A DNA stretch of 64,000 nt from Amycolatopsis jejuensis. GTDB lineage: Bacteria; Actinomycetota; Actinomycetes; Mycobacteriales; Pseudonocardiaceae. This document shows positions 31,942 to 40,177 of this stretch, piece by piece (the stretch's first letter is position 1; each line of letters opens with the position of its first letter). Under the pieces are notes generated by a model, which worked only from the letters and a program-made list of their open reading frames with translations, ran no database searches and was not told where the DNA came from. The position numbers were made by a program, and so were the translations under genes. Location: contig NZ_JNYZ01000038.1 in assembly GCF_000717335.1 (NCBI RefSeq), forward strand, positions 20,289 through 84,288, in the 5' to 3' direction.

Positions 31942-33099
31942 TTACCCGGCGCCGATGGCACCAGCGCCGAGCAGAGTCGCCACTTCTTGGCGGTCCACCC
32001 CGAGTTCGGCCAGCACGGCAAGCGTGTCCGATCCGACGACCCGCGCGGCTTGCGGCCGACGCCGTTCGTGGGCACCGAACCGCGGCGCGGTACCCGGCTG
32101 GAGGATTCCCTCGTCGACGTAATAACTACCCAGCTCCGCGTTCTGCGGGTGCGTAGCCGCCTCGGCGAGCGACAGCACTGGCGTGACGCAGGCTTGCGCG
32201 CCTTCGAAGCACGCGACCCAGTGGTCACGCGGTCGTCCGGCGATGACTTCGGCAATCCGGTCGATCATCGCGGGCCAAGCGGCGCGATCGTTCTGCCGGG
32301 CGAGAACCGGGTCGTCGGACAATCCCAGCACCCGCAGGAAAGCCGTCCAGAACCGCCGTTCGACGCAGCCGACGGCGAGCTGCCCGCCATCGGCGCAGGC
32401 GTAGACGTGGTACCAGGGTGCTCGGCCGGTCATCGCGTTCGAATCGTGGCCCTCGTCCGCCCACTTCCCGTGGGACCGCACGGCAAGTACGACCGACAGC
32501 AACGACGCGACACCGGTAAGCATCGCGACGTCGACCACCTGCCCGCGGCCGGTGCGGTGCGCCTCCAGCAGGGCCGTGCTGACGCCGAAGGCCAGGAGCA
32601 TTCCGCCGCCGCCCATGTCCGCGACCAGATTCAGCGGGATCGCAGGTACGCCTTCGGTATGCGGCATTTGCGCCAATGCGCCCGCCATCGCGAGGTAGTT
32701 GAGGTCATGGCCGACGTCCTGCGCGGCCGGGCCCTCCTGGCCGTACCCGGTCATCCGCGCGTAGACGAGGCGGGGGTTGCGGGCGAGCATTTCCTCCGGG
32801 CCAAGGCCCAGCCGTTCGGTCACGCCCGGCCGGAACCCTTCGATCACCGCGTCGGCCGATTCGATCAGCCGCGCGGCGAGCCCGGCGCCGCCGGGGGTCT
32901 TCAAGTCGATCGCGACCGAGCGCCTTCCCCGGTGCAGCACGGGTTCGAGCGGGCCTTTCCCGGCTGCGGCGGCGGGGTCGATGCGGATGACCTCCGCGCC
33001 TTGGTCGGCCAGCAGCATCGCGCCGTAGGGGCCCGGGCCGATGCCGCCCAGCTCGACGATCCGGGTTCCGGCGAGGGGGCCATGGCTTCGCAGGTGCAT
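31942..33099 (-). CDS. CaiB/BaiF-family CoA transferase / alpha-methylacyl-CoA racemase type
   Basis: This 385-residue protein resembles alpha-methylacyl-CoA racemase more than a transferase: LAGTRIVELGGIGPGPYGAMLLAD at the start, LHRGRRSVAIDLK, VIEGFRPGVTERLGLGPEE, TGYGQEGP, and GHDLNYLAMAGAL near residue 155. The latter carries the H-D-x-N-Y signature of racemases. Racemisation of a 2-methylacyl-CoA is needed for beta-oxidation of sterol-type side chains. The gene stands alone between a convergent transferase and a divergent thioesterase. Confidence 0.86.
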   Translation of the reverse strand: MHLRSHGPLAGTRIVELGGIGPGPYGAMLLADQGAEVIRIDPAAAAGKGPLEPVLHRGRRSVAIDLKTPGGAGLAARLIESADAVIEGFRPGVTERLGLGPEEMLARNPRLVYARMTGYGQEGPAAQDVGHDLNYLAMAGALAQMPHTEGVPAIPLNLVADMGGGGMLLAFGVSTALLEAHRTGRGQVVDVAMLTGVASLLSVVLAVRSHGKWADEGHDSNAMTGRAPWYHVYACADGGQLAVGCVERRFWTAFLRVLGLSDDPVLARQNDRAAWPAMIDRIAEVIAGRPRDHWVACFEGAQACVTPVLSLAEAATHPQNAELGSYYVDEGILQPGTAPRFGAHERRRPQAARVVGSDTLAVLAELGVDRQEVATLLGAGAIGAG

Positions 33100-33118
33100 G
33101 ACATCAACGTAATAAGTA

Positions 33119-33133
33119 AGACGTCGTTCGTCT
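33119..33133. promoter_or_regulatory. Inverted repeat in a divergent promoter
   Basis: AGACG-TCGTT-CGTCT lies in the 87-bp gap between the racemase-like gene and the thioesterase gene. It is in AT-richer sequence and could be an operator. Evidence is symmetry only. Confidence 0.33.
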
Positions 33134-33186
33134 ATACGAGAGCGCATCAGCTGCGGTATCGTCCCGAATATCGAGCTGAAAGTGAG

Positions 33187-33984
33187 ATGGAGTTCATGCT
33201 CAATTCGATTGGCGGCTTCCGGAGCGCGAGCGCCGTGGCAGAACGGGCGCCGGGACGCTTCGAGGCCGAGGTGCTGGACGCGTGGGGGTATCACCGGCGA
33301 GCCAACGGCGGTTACCTGCTCGCCATCGCCGCGCGGGCCGCGCTGGCCGCGACCGGGCGGGAGCACGTACAGGTGATCAGCGGCTCGTTCTGCAGCCCGG
33401 TTGCGCCGGGCCGCGTCGAGCTGGCGGTCGAACAGGTCAAGGGCGGGCGGGTCGACCAGCTCCGGCTGACGCTCACCCAGGACGCCCGTCCCGCGCTCGC
33501 CGCGCTCGTCACGGTGGGGGACCGGCCCGCCGGCCAGGAACTCTGGCCCGGCGTGATCACGTGTCCGCTGGCGCCGTACGAGGTGTGCGTTCCGGTCCGT
33601 GAACGGCCGGGGCTGCTGGAACAGGTCGAGGTCCGCTACGACCCGGATGCGACGCCACGGGCACCGCGTGGCCTCGGCGAGCGACCGGAGCTGCGGGCCT
33701 GGGTGAGTTTCCGGGACGGCTCGGCGCCCGACGAGACAGCGGTGTTGCTCGCCGCTGATCTGCTGGCTGCGTCGATTCACCGGCTGGGCATCGACGGATG
33801 GGCGCCGACCGTCACCATGACCACGTACCTGCGGCGTGCACCGGCGCCGGGTCCGCTCGGCGTCGTGGTGAAGGCGGGGCTGGTGGCGGACGGCTGGTTC
33901 GACGAGACTGCCGACGTCTACGACTCGGCCGGGGTCCTCGTGGGCCAGGCTCGGCAGTACGCGCTGGTCGGGGTGAAGGGATGA
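33187..33984 (+). CDS. Acyl-CoA thioesterase (TesB-like double hot-dog)
   Basis: This 265-residue protein has the two-hot-dog pattern of thioesterase II-type proteins: RANGGYLLAIAARAA near residue 40 and a second half with LAADLLAASIHRLG, WAPTVTMTTYLRRAP and VGQARQYALV. It would release acids from CoA. The ATG 33187 is preceded by a weak GAAAG; ATG 33196 is an alternative. Its stop overlaps the next ligase start by 4 nt, so the two are coupled. Confidence 0.8.
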   Translation: MEFMLNSIGGFRSASAVAERAPGRFEAEVLDAWGYHRRANGGYLLAIAARAALAATGREHVQVISGSFCSPVAPGRVELAVEQVKGGRVDQLRLTLTQDARPALAALVTVGDRPAGQELWPGVITCPLAPYEVCVPVRERPGLLEQVEVRYDPDATPRAPRGLGERPELRAWVSFRDGSAPDETAVLLAADLLAASIHRLGIDGWAPTVTMTTYLRRAPAPGPLGVVVKAGLVADGWFDETADVYDSAGVLVGQARQYALVGVKG

Positions 33985-35609
33985 CGGTGGCAGCACAGGA
34001 ACTCGGCCGGCGGGAACTGCACTACGTCGATGCCGGGGTGGATGCCCTGCTGGCCGGAGCAGCGGCGGAGTACGGCGACGCCATCGCGATCAGCGACGGC
34101 CGGGACTCGCTGTCGTACCGCGAGGTCGAGGATTTCGCCCGCCGGATCGCCACCAGCTTGCGGAATCGGTCGGTCGGGCCGGGCGATGTGGTCGCGTTGC
34201 ATCAGCCGAACTCGTTGGTGCTGCCCGTTCTCTACTACGGCATCCTGCTTTCGGGCGCGGCCGCGGCGCCGCTGAATCCGACGATGCCCGCTGCGGTACT
34301 GCAGACCCAGTTGAGCGCACTCGGTGCCACCGCGGCGATCATGCACTCGTCCGGTGCCGATCGCCTGCGGCCGGTGCTGCCGGACGGGATCGCGTGGGCC
34401 GTCGAGATCGACGACCTGGCGAGTGCCGGGGAATTCGCGCCGGTCGCGCGACAGTTGCCCGCAGCCGGCCCGGACGCAGTGGCGCACCTTCAGCTCACCG
34501 GCGGCACCACGGGTACTTCGCGGGGAGTCCGGGTGCTGCACCGCAATCTCGTGTCCCACACGATTCAGGCGCTGGCCTGGCGGATGGGGTACGAGGGCAG
34601 GCTCGACGGCTCCGGTGCGGTCCGGGTGACGCCGATTCCGGGCCTGGCCGAGATCGCGCCGGTGTCTCCCGGCAGTGGCGTCAGCAATGTCGTCGCGCCG
34701 ATGTTCCACGCGCTGGCGCTGGTCGGGCTCACCTACAACCTCATGTCCGGGACGCGGGTCAACCTCGTCGGCCGCTTTGATCCGGTGGATTTCCTGGCAG
34801 GCATCGAACGCGACCGGGTCACGACGCTGAGCGGCACCCCCGCCTTCTACCACCGGCTGATCGGGGAACCTTCGCTCGCCGAGCGCGACCTGGGCTCGGT
34901 CCGGCTGATCAGCAGCGGCGGCGCACCACTCGACTCGGCGACGATGCGGCGGCTCAAAGCGGCTTTCGCCAATGCCGTGGTCATCCAGGGCTACGGGCTG
35001 AGCGAGGCGACCGCGACAGTGCTGTCGACTCCGGCCATTCCTCCGGCCGAGGTTCCGGAAGGGTGCGTCGGCGGTCCGCTCCACGACACGGAGATCGAAC
35101 TCCGCGGCACCGACGGCCGATCGGTCGTCGGCGCCGGGCAGATCGGCGAGATCTGGGTTCGGGGGCCACAGGTCGCCGCCGGTTATCAGGGAGACCCGGA
35201 GATGACCGCGCACCAGTTTGCCGACGGCTGGCTCCGCACCGGCGACCTCGCCCGTCGCGACGAAGCCGGTCGCTACTACGTCGTCGGGCGGGCGAAGGAA
35301 GTGATCCTCTACAAGGGGTACAACGTTTACCCGGCCCCGCTGGAGGAGCTCATTGCGAGACATCCCGCGGTTGCGCGCGTGGCCGTCGTTCCGCAGCCGC
35401 GCGAGGGGGTCGGCGAGATCCCGGTCGCGTGTGTCGTGCCCCGCCGGGAGGTGGAACGGGCCGGGCTGGCCGACGAGATTATCGCCTACGTCGCCGGACA
35501 AGTTGCGCCGTACCAACGAATCCGCGCCGTCGTGGTGCTCGACGAACTGCCGACCAGCGCCGCCGGAAAGGTGCTCAAGCGCGAACTCGTGCGCATAGTG
35601 GACAAGTAG
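33981..35609 (+). CDS. Acyl-CoA synthetase (AMP-forming)
   Basis: This 542-residue ligase has the P-loop LQLTGGTTGTSRGV, the A5 motif VIQGYGLSEATATV, FADGWLRTGDLARRDEAGRYYVVGR (A7-A8) and KEVILYKGYNVYPAPLEE. The C-terminal catalytic lysine is in PTSAAGKVLKREL. It is a standard medium/long-chain or aryl acid-CoA ligase. It follows the thioesterase with an ATGA overlap and precedes the second sulfatase-like gene by 11 bp, forming a three-gene operon. It has low similarity to the ligase at 28995, so it probably acts on another substrate. Confidence 0.9.
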   Translation: MTVAAQELGRRELHYVDAGVDALLAGAAAEYGDAIAISDGRDSLSYREVEDFARRIATSLRNRSVGPGDVVALHQPNSLVLPVLYYGILLSGAAAAPLNPTMPAAVLQTQLSALGATAAIMHSSGADRLRPVLPDGIAWAVEIDDLASAGEFAPVARQLPAAGPDAVAHLQLTGGTTGTSRGVRVLHRNLVSHTIQALAWRMGYEGRLDGSGAVRVTPIPGLAEIAPVSPGSGVSNVVAPMFHALALVGLTYNLMSGTRVNLVGRFDPVDFLAGIERDRVTTLSGTPAFYHRLIGEPSLAERDLGSVRLISSGGAPLDSATMRRLKAAFANAVVIQGYGLSEATATVLSTPAIPPAEVPEGCVGGPLHDTEIELRGTDGRSVVGAGQIGEIWVRGPQVAAGYQGDPEMTAHQFADGWLRTGDLARRDEAGRYYVVGRAKEVILYKGYNVYPAPLEELIARHPAVARVAVVPQPREGVGEIPVACVVPRREVERAGLADEIIAYVAGQVAPYQRIRAVVVLDELPTSAAGKVLKRELVRIVDK

Positions 35610-35620
35610 TCATCTCTGCC

Positions 35621-36892
35621 ATGACAGTCAACTCCGCCAACCCGTTTTCCGCCCGCCGTGGTGCGCGCGACGAGTTTTCCGACGACGCCGGGATTTTCTG
35701 GCGCGGCGGAAGGATCGAGATCGCGCCGGGTACCTGGTTTCTCAGCCATTTCTCCGGTGTCACGGCGTTCGAGACCGCCGACGGGCTGGTGCTCGTCGAC
35801 GCTTCATCCGAGCCGAGCAGCGGCCACATCGCCGACCGCCTCCGCGAAGTGACCTCGGCGCCGGTGCACACCGTGGTGTACACCCACGGTCATCGTGATC
35901 ACGCCTACGGCCTGCCTGCCCTGCTGGCCGAGGGGCAGGCTCCGCCGGAGGTCATCGCACATCCGGCCATCCTCGACCGGTTCGACCGCTACGGCGCGCT
36001 GTCCGGCTACAACGAGGCGGTCCGCAACCGGCAGTTCGCAGGCGATCCGCAGAACGGGTTTCCGGGGCCGGTCACGTACGGCGCGCCCGAGCATCTGCCG
36101 ACGCGGCTCGTCGAGTCCGCGACGATCACCGTCGGCGGCTGCACGTTCGAGATCCACCATGCCCGCGGCGAAACCGACGACGCGCTCTGGGTGTGGAATC
36201 CCGACCACGAGGTCGTCTGCACCGGCGATCTGTTCATCTGGGCCGTGCCGAACGCGGGGAATCCGCAGAAGGTGCAACGGTATCCCTGGGAGTGGGCGGC
36301 AGCACTCCGCGAGATGGCGGCAAAGCGGCCGCGGACGCTGTGTCCCGGGCACGGCGGACCGGTCGTCGATGATCCGGACAAGGTCCAGCGCATGCTGCTG
36401 GAGACGGCCGCCTATCTTGAGCAGATCGTGGAACAGACGATCGCTCTGCTCAACGATGGCGCGCCGCCGCACGTCGACATCGTGCACGCGGTCCGGCCGC
36501 CGGAGAGCGACGCGCCTTGGCTGCGGCCGGTTTACGACGAGGCAGAGTTCATTGTCCGCAACGTCATCCGCTACTTCGGCGGATGGTGGTCCGGTCGGCC
36601 GAGCGAGCTCAAGCCTGCGTCTCGCACGTCACTGGCGGCCGCGGTAGTCGGCCTGAGCGGCGGCGTCGAGCCGTTGCTGGCGGAAGCGGAGCGCGCAACC
36701 GCCGACGGCGAGCTCCGGCTGGCCTGTCACCTGGCAGACTGGGCACTGGAGCATGCGCGGGACGATCACTCGGTCCGAGCCCGGACGGCCGCGATCTACC
36801 TCGCCCGAGCCGAGTCCGAGACCAGCCTGATGGCGATCAACCTGTTCCGGTCGGCAGCCTCGTACGCCACCTTGGGCCGAGACTTCCGGTGA
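35621..36892 (+). CDS. Alkylsulfatase-like metallo-beta-lactamase protein, no SCP2 domain
   Basis: This 423-residue protein is a paralogue of the one at 27618. It has zinc ligands H89-G-H91-R-D93-H94 (YTHGHRDH), [42 protein letters not shown] and FGGWWSGRPSELKP. The C-terminal SCP2-like domain is missing. It sits with an acyl-CoA ligase, just as its paralogue does, which suggests that the hydrolase and ligase act in sequence. A terminator hairpin starts 6 nt after its stop. Confidence 0.83.
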   Translation: MTVNSANPFSARRGARDEFSDDAGIFWRGGRIEIAPGTWFLSHFSGVTAFETADGLVLVDASSEPSSGHIADRLREVTSAPVHTVVYTHGHRDHAYGLPALLAEGQAPPEVIAHPAILDRFDRYGALSGYNEAVRNRQFAGDPQNGFPGPVTYGAPEHLPTRLVESATITVGGCTFEIHHARGETDDALWVWNPDHEVVCTGDLFIWAVPNAGNPQKVQRYPWEWAAALREMAAKRPRTLCPGHGGPVVDDPDKVQRMLLETAAYLEQIVEQTIALLNDGAPPHVDIVHAVRPPESDAPWLRPVYDEAEFIVRNVIRYFGGWWSGRPSELKPASRTSLAAAVVGLSGGVEPLLAEAERATADGELRLACHLADWALEHARDDHSVRARTAAIYLARAESETSLMAINLFRSAASYATLGRDFR

Positions 36893-36898
36893 GCTGGC

Positions 36899-36927
36899 GG
36901 CCCCTGCGATCGGTGATCGCAGGGGCC
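36899..36927. terminator. Bidirectional hairpin terminator
   Basis: GGCCCCTGCGATC and GATCGCAGGGGCC form a perfect 13-bp stem with a GGT loop. It lies exactly between convergent genes ending at 36892 and 36939. Confidence 0.78.
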
Positions 36928-36938
36928 ATCCGCCGAAG

Positions 36939-37865
36939 TCATTCCACCCCGCAGCGCCGGGCGCGTTCGAGCACCGTCTCGAACAGCCGCACCGAGGCGA
37001 CGTCGACCATGACCCCGTCGTGCGTCACTGCGCCGAGGCCCCGGTTTTCGGCTTCGGTGAAGGCATCGACGACCGCGCGGGCGTCGGCGACCTCGTCGGG
37101 AGTGGGCGAGAAGTCCCGGTTCGCGACCTCGATCTGGCTCGGGTGGATGCACCACTTGCCGACCGCGCCGAGTGCCCTGGCCCAGCTCGCTTCCCGGTGA
37201 TAGCCGGGCCCGTCGGCGAAATCGGCGAACGGTCCGTCGATCGCGTCGAGCCCGTGCATGCGCGCTGCCCCGATCAGCCGGCAGCGCGCGTAATGCCAGA
37301 TGTCGCCGGGGTACGCCGTCCCGTCCGCACCGCCGATGTGCCCGATGGGCATTCCCTGGCTGGCGGCCAGATCGCCGACGCCGAGGATGAGCGCTTCGAG
37401 CCGGGGTGAGCATCCGGCGATCTCCTCGACCCTGGCCAGCGCGTCGACCTCCTCGATGAGCACCTCGAGCCCGATCCGCCCCGGTTCGAGGCCGAGCCCC
37501 AGTTCGAGCTGGGTCAGCAGATCGTCGACGAACCACACCTCACGGGCCGATTTCACCTTCGGCACGATGACGACGTCGACCTGCTCGCCGGCGCCCGAGA
37601 TCACCTCGACGAGATCGTCGTGACACCACGGGGTGTGCACTCCGTTGATACGGAAGGCTTTCACCTTGGTTCCCCAGTCGAGGGTGCGCAGCCCTTCGAC
37701 GATGTTCGGCCGCGCCGCCGCTTTCGCCGCGGGTGCCACGGCATCTTCGAGGTCGAGGAAGACGAGGTCGGCGTTGCTTGCCGCGGCCTTGGCGATCATC
37801 TTCGGATTCGTGGCCGGGGTGGAGAGCTCACTTCGCCGCAGGCGCTCGGGATGACGTGCTGACAC
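36939..37865 (-). CDS. HpcH/HpaI (CitE-like) CoA-ester lyase
   Basis: This 308-residue TIM-barrel protein matches the CitE/malyl-CoA lyase family: RRSELSTPATNPKMIAKAA, ADLVFLDLEDAVAP near residue 35 with the acidic metal ligands, VKAFRINGV near 68, IVPKVKSA near 100, LEVLIEE near 135 with a second metal Glu, and KWCIHPSQIEV near 235. Members cleave or form beta-hydroxyacyl-CoA C-C bonds, releasing acetyl-CoA, glyoxylate or similar. The start is GTG 37865. It is the last gene of a MaoC, acyl-CoA dehydrogenase, MaoC, lyase operon. There it may split the hydrated product. Confidence 0.87.
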   Translation of the reverse strand: MSARHPERLRRSELSTPATNPKMIAKAAASNADLVFLDLEDAVAPAAKAAARPNIVEGLRTLDWGTKVKAFRINGVHTPWCHDDLVEVISGAGEQVDVVIVPKVKSAREVWFVDDLLTQLELGLGLEPGRIGLEVLIEEVDALARVEEIAGCSPRLEALILGVGDLAASQGMPIGHIGGADGTAYPGDIWHYARCRLIGAARMHGLDAIDGPFADFADGPGYHREASWARALGAVGKWCIHPSQIEVANRDFSPTPDEVADARAVVDAFTEAENRGLGAVTHDGVMVDVASVRLFETVLERARRCGVE

Positions 37866-37880
37866 GAGAGTTCCAATCTG

Positions 37881-38339
37881 TCAGGGAGTGGGGCGGCGGC
37901 GGATCAGAAGAGACCGTTCGCCTTCGAAGACCACGACGCGGTCGTGGCGGCGCCCCCAGTGATGGAAGACGACCATTCCGGCGTCGTCCTCATCGGACGG
38001 GCGCACCGAGACCACCTCGGTGAATGCCTCAATCGTGTCGCCGTGGTGCACGGGCGCGCGGAACCGCAACCCGGTACAGCCCAGCTCGCGGATGGCATGC
38101 TCGGCCGTGTCCTGCGAAGCAAGGCCGAACACGACCGACGCGGTGAGCAACCCGTACACGAGCCGCCCCGAGCCGAGGCCGGGAATCTCCGGCAGATGGT
38201 CGTTCCAGTGCGCGTGCGCGGTGTTCATGACCAGTTTGGCGAGGAACGATCCTTCGACGTCGTCGATCGTCGCGGCCCGGGCGTGCCGCATCCGCTGTCC
38301 CGGAACGAAGTCCTCGAACCAGCCGTCGGGGGAGGTCAT
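37881..38339 (-). CDS. MaoC-like dehydratase
   Basis: This 152-residue hot-dog protein has the MaoC hydratase stretch MNTAHAHWNDHLPEI near residue 38 and FRAPVHHGDTIEAFTEVVSV near 92. The usual D-x-N-P-x-H site reads HAHWNDHLP, keeping a His but altering the spacing. It would hydrate an enoyl-CoA. It overlaps the upstream acyl-CoA dehydrogenase gene by 4 nt and precedes the lyase gene by 15 bp. Mesaconyl-CoA hydratase-type activity would fit the CitE-like neighbour. Confidence 0.82.
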   Translation of the reverse strand: MTSPDGWFEDFVPGQRMRHARAATIDDVEGSFLAKLVMNTAHAHWNDHLPEIPGLGSGRLVYGLLTASVVFGLASQDTAEHAIRELGCTGLRFRAPVHHGDTIEAFTEVVSVRPSDEDDAGMVVFHHWGRRHDRVVVFEGERSLLIRRRPTP

Positions 38340-39547
38340 GACAGCGGACTCCGCGGCAGCATGCGGTCGGCGATGATCCGCTTCTGGATCTGGCTGGTCC
38401 CTTCGAAGATGGTGGTGAGCCGAGCGTCGCGCCAGTGCCGTTCCACCTGGTGCTCGGTCGTGTAACCGTTGCCGCCGAAGAGCTGCATGGCCTGGTTCGT
38501 GACCCGGACTGCCATCTCGGTCGCCGTGAGCTTGCACATCGCCGCCTCGCGTTCGCATCGTTCGCCGAGGTCGATGCGGTGCGCGACGGCCTGGTAGAAC
38601 GAGCGCGCCTGCTCCACCGCGGCAGCCATCTCCGCCAGGTCGAAACGCAGCGCCTGGAAATCCGCCAGCGGATGGCCGAACTGCTCTCGCTGCTGGAGAT
38701 AGGCGACGCAGTCCTCGACTGCCGCGCGTGCCAACCCGACCGCGCGAGCTGCCGTGTGTACCCGCGCGACGTTCAGTTGATGCTGCACGGCGCGGAAGGA
38801 CTCGGTGCCGTTGCCGTCCTCGCCGAGCACGTTACCCGCGGGGACCCGGACGTCGTCGAGGTCGAGCTCCCAGGTGGTGAACCCGTGATAGCCGATCTTG
38901 TCGATGGGCCGTCCGGTGATGCCGGGCGGAAACGACCCGCGCTCCTTCGGCACGAGCAGGTTGACCAGCCCGGCGGCGCGCGGCTCACCGGGTCCGGGAT
39001 CGCGGGTGCGGGCCAGTACCTGGATGAAGTCGGCCTTGAGCGCGAAACCCGTCCAGCGCTTGCGGCCGTCGATGACCCAGGAGTCCCCGGTGCGGGTGGC
39101 CCGCGTGGCGACCCCGGCGAGGTCCGATCCCGCGCCCGGTTCGGAGAACCCGGCGGCACCGATCCACCGTCCGGCCGCACTCCGCTTCAGCAGCTCGGCG
39201 CGCCGGTCCGGGTCGGGCACCGCGGTGCCCATGCCCTGTCCGCGCGCGATGATGCTGGCCACGCTCATCCAGGCGCGGGCGAGCTCTTCCGCGACGAGGC
39301 AGTACTCGAATACGCCGAGCCCGAGGCCACCGCCGGCCGTGGGCACCATGATCCCGAAGTAGCCCTGCTGTGCGATCCGGTCGAGGAACCCGTCGGGGAA
39401 ATCGGCGCGCCGGGGGTCGAGTTCGTCGGCGACCGGGAGCACCTCGTCGCGGGCGAAGCGGCGGGCTTCGGCCTGGAGTTCGAGGCGGGACGGCGTTGCC
39501 CACGGAGAGGCGAGAACCGGGGGCGGCAGGGGACGGACGTCGGTCAT
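38336..39547 (-). CDS. Acyl-CoA dehydrogenase
   Basis: This 403-residue flavoenzyme forms a trans-2-enoyl-CoA. It has the N-terminal helical domain, GAAGFSEPGAGSDLAGVATRA (FAD and substrate site) near residue 130, IDGRKRWTGFA, and the C-terminal TTIFEGTSQIQKRIIADRML. The latter includes the catalytic base Glu (FEGTSQIQ). It overlaps its neighbours by 4 nt on both sides, so the three genes are tightly coupled. Confidence 0.92.
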   Translation of the reverse strand: MTDVRPLPPPVLASPWATPSRLELQAEARRFARDEVLPVADELDPRRADFPDGFLDRIAQQGYFGIMVPTAGGGLGLGVFEYCLVAEELARAWMSVASIIARGQGMGTAVPDPDRRAELLKRSAAGRWIGAAGFSEPGAGSDLAGVATRATRTGDSWVIDGRKRWTGFALKADFIQVLARTRDPGPGEPRAAGLVNLLVPKERGSFPPGITGRPIDKIGYHGFTTWELDLDDVRVPAGNVLGEDGNGTESFRAVQHQLNVARVHTAARAVGLARAAVEDCVAYLQQREQFGHPLADFQALRFDLAEMAAAVEQARSFYQAVAHRIDLGERCEREAAMCKLTATEMAVRVTNQAMQLFGGNGYTTEHQVERHWRDARLTTIFEGTSQIQKRIIADRMLPRSPLS

Positions 39548-40029
39548 GCGGGACTCCGATGCGCTACGAGATTGGTGCGGGTGAGGTGCAGGACGAGGTC
39601 GCCGCGCTGGTTGTGCGCCCGGGTCCGCCAGGTCACGATTCCTTCGGGGCGGCTGGCGGAAGCACGCATGGACAGCACGGTCGAGGACGCGGTCAGCGTG
39701 TCGCCGGGGTAGACGGGGCGGCGGAACTCGCAGTCGTCGACGCCGAGGAACGGGCCACCGGCCTCGCTGAGGTCCTCGACCGACAGCCCGATCACGGTGG
39801 CCAGCACGAGCATCGGGTTGACCGGGGGCTCGGGATGCCCGGCGGCGCGGGCGAACTCGGCGTTGAGGTAGAGCGGCAGCCAGGTACAGGTCGCGGTGGA
39901 GAACACGACGTTGTCGGCGGCGGTGAGCGTGCGGCCCCAATGGTGGTGCAGTACCTGGCCGTCGGCGAAGTCCTCGAACTTCCGTCCGCGCATGCGAACG
40001 GGGAAGGCGTCGAGATCGGGTTCGGGCAT
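39544..40029 (-). CDS. MaoC-like dehydratase
   Basis: This 161-residue hot-dog protein opens with GRKFEDFADGQVLHHHWGRTLTAADNVVF, a typical MaoC start. WLPLYLNAEFARAAGHPEPPVNPMLVLATVIGLSVEDLSE and CEFRRPVYPGDTLTASSTV follow. The hydratase Asp-His pair is not canonical (WLPLYLN), so it may be a structural partner of the second MaoC in this operon. It opens the four-gene operon and is divergent from the next acyl-CoA operon. Confidence 0.82.
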   Translation of the reverse strand: MPEPDLDAFPVRMRGRKFEDFADGQVLHHHWGRTLTAADNVVFSTATCTWLPLYLNAEFARAAGHPEPPVNPMLVLATVIGLSVEDLSEAGGPFLGVDDCEFRRPVYPGDTLTASSTVLSMRASASRPEGIVTWRTRAHNQRGDLVLHLTRTNLVAHRSPA

Positions 40030-40163
40030 CGGGGTCCTGCTTTCGTCCGCTGGCGGCGCATTCGGCCAAACGTAAGAGCTTGTTTTGTCATGAATGTTCA
40101 CGTGCTTCCGCGCTGTGTACCTGGACAGTATCCCAACTATGTTGACATGGCGAGCCGTAAGTG

Positions 40164-40174
40164 AAACTCTGTTT
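40164..40174. promoter_or_regulatory. AAAC-N3-GTTT repeat before an acyl-CoA operon
   Basis: AAACTCTGTTT lies 4 nt upstream of the 40178 start, in the divergent gap between two beta-oxidation operons. It resembles AAACCTTTGTTT at 30662 and may mark a common regulator. Confidence 0.3.
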
Positions 40175-40177
40175 GGC

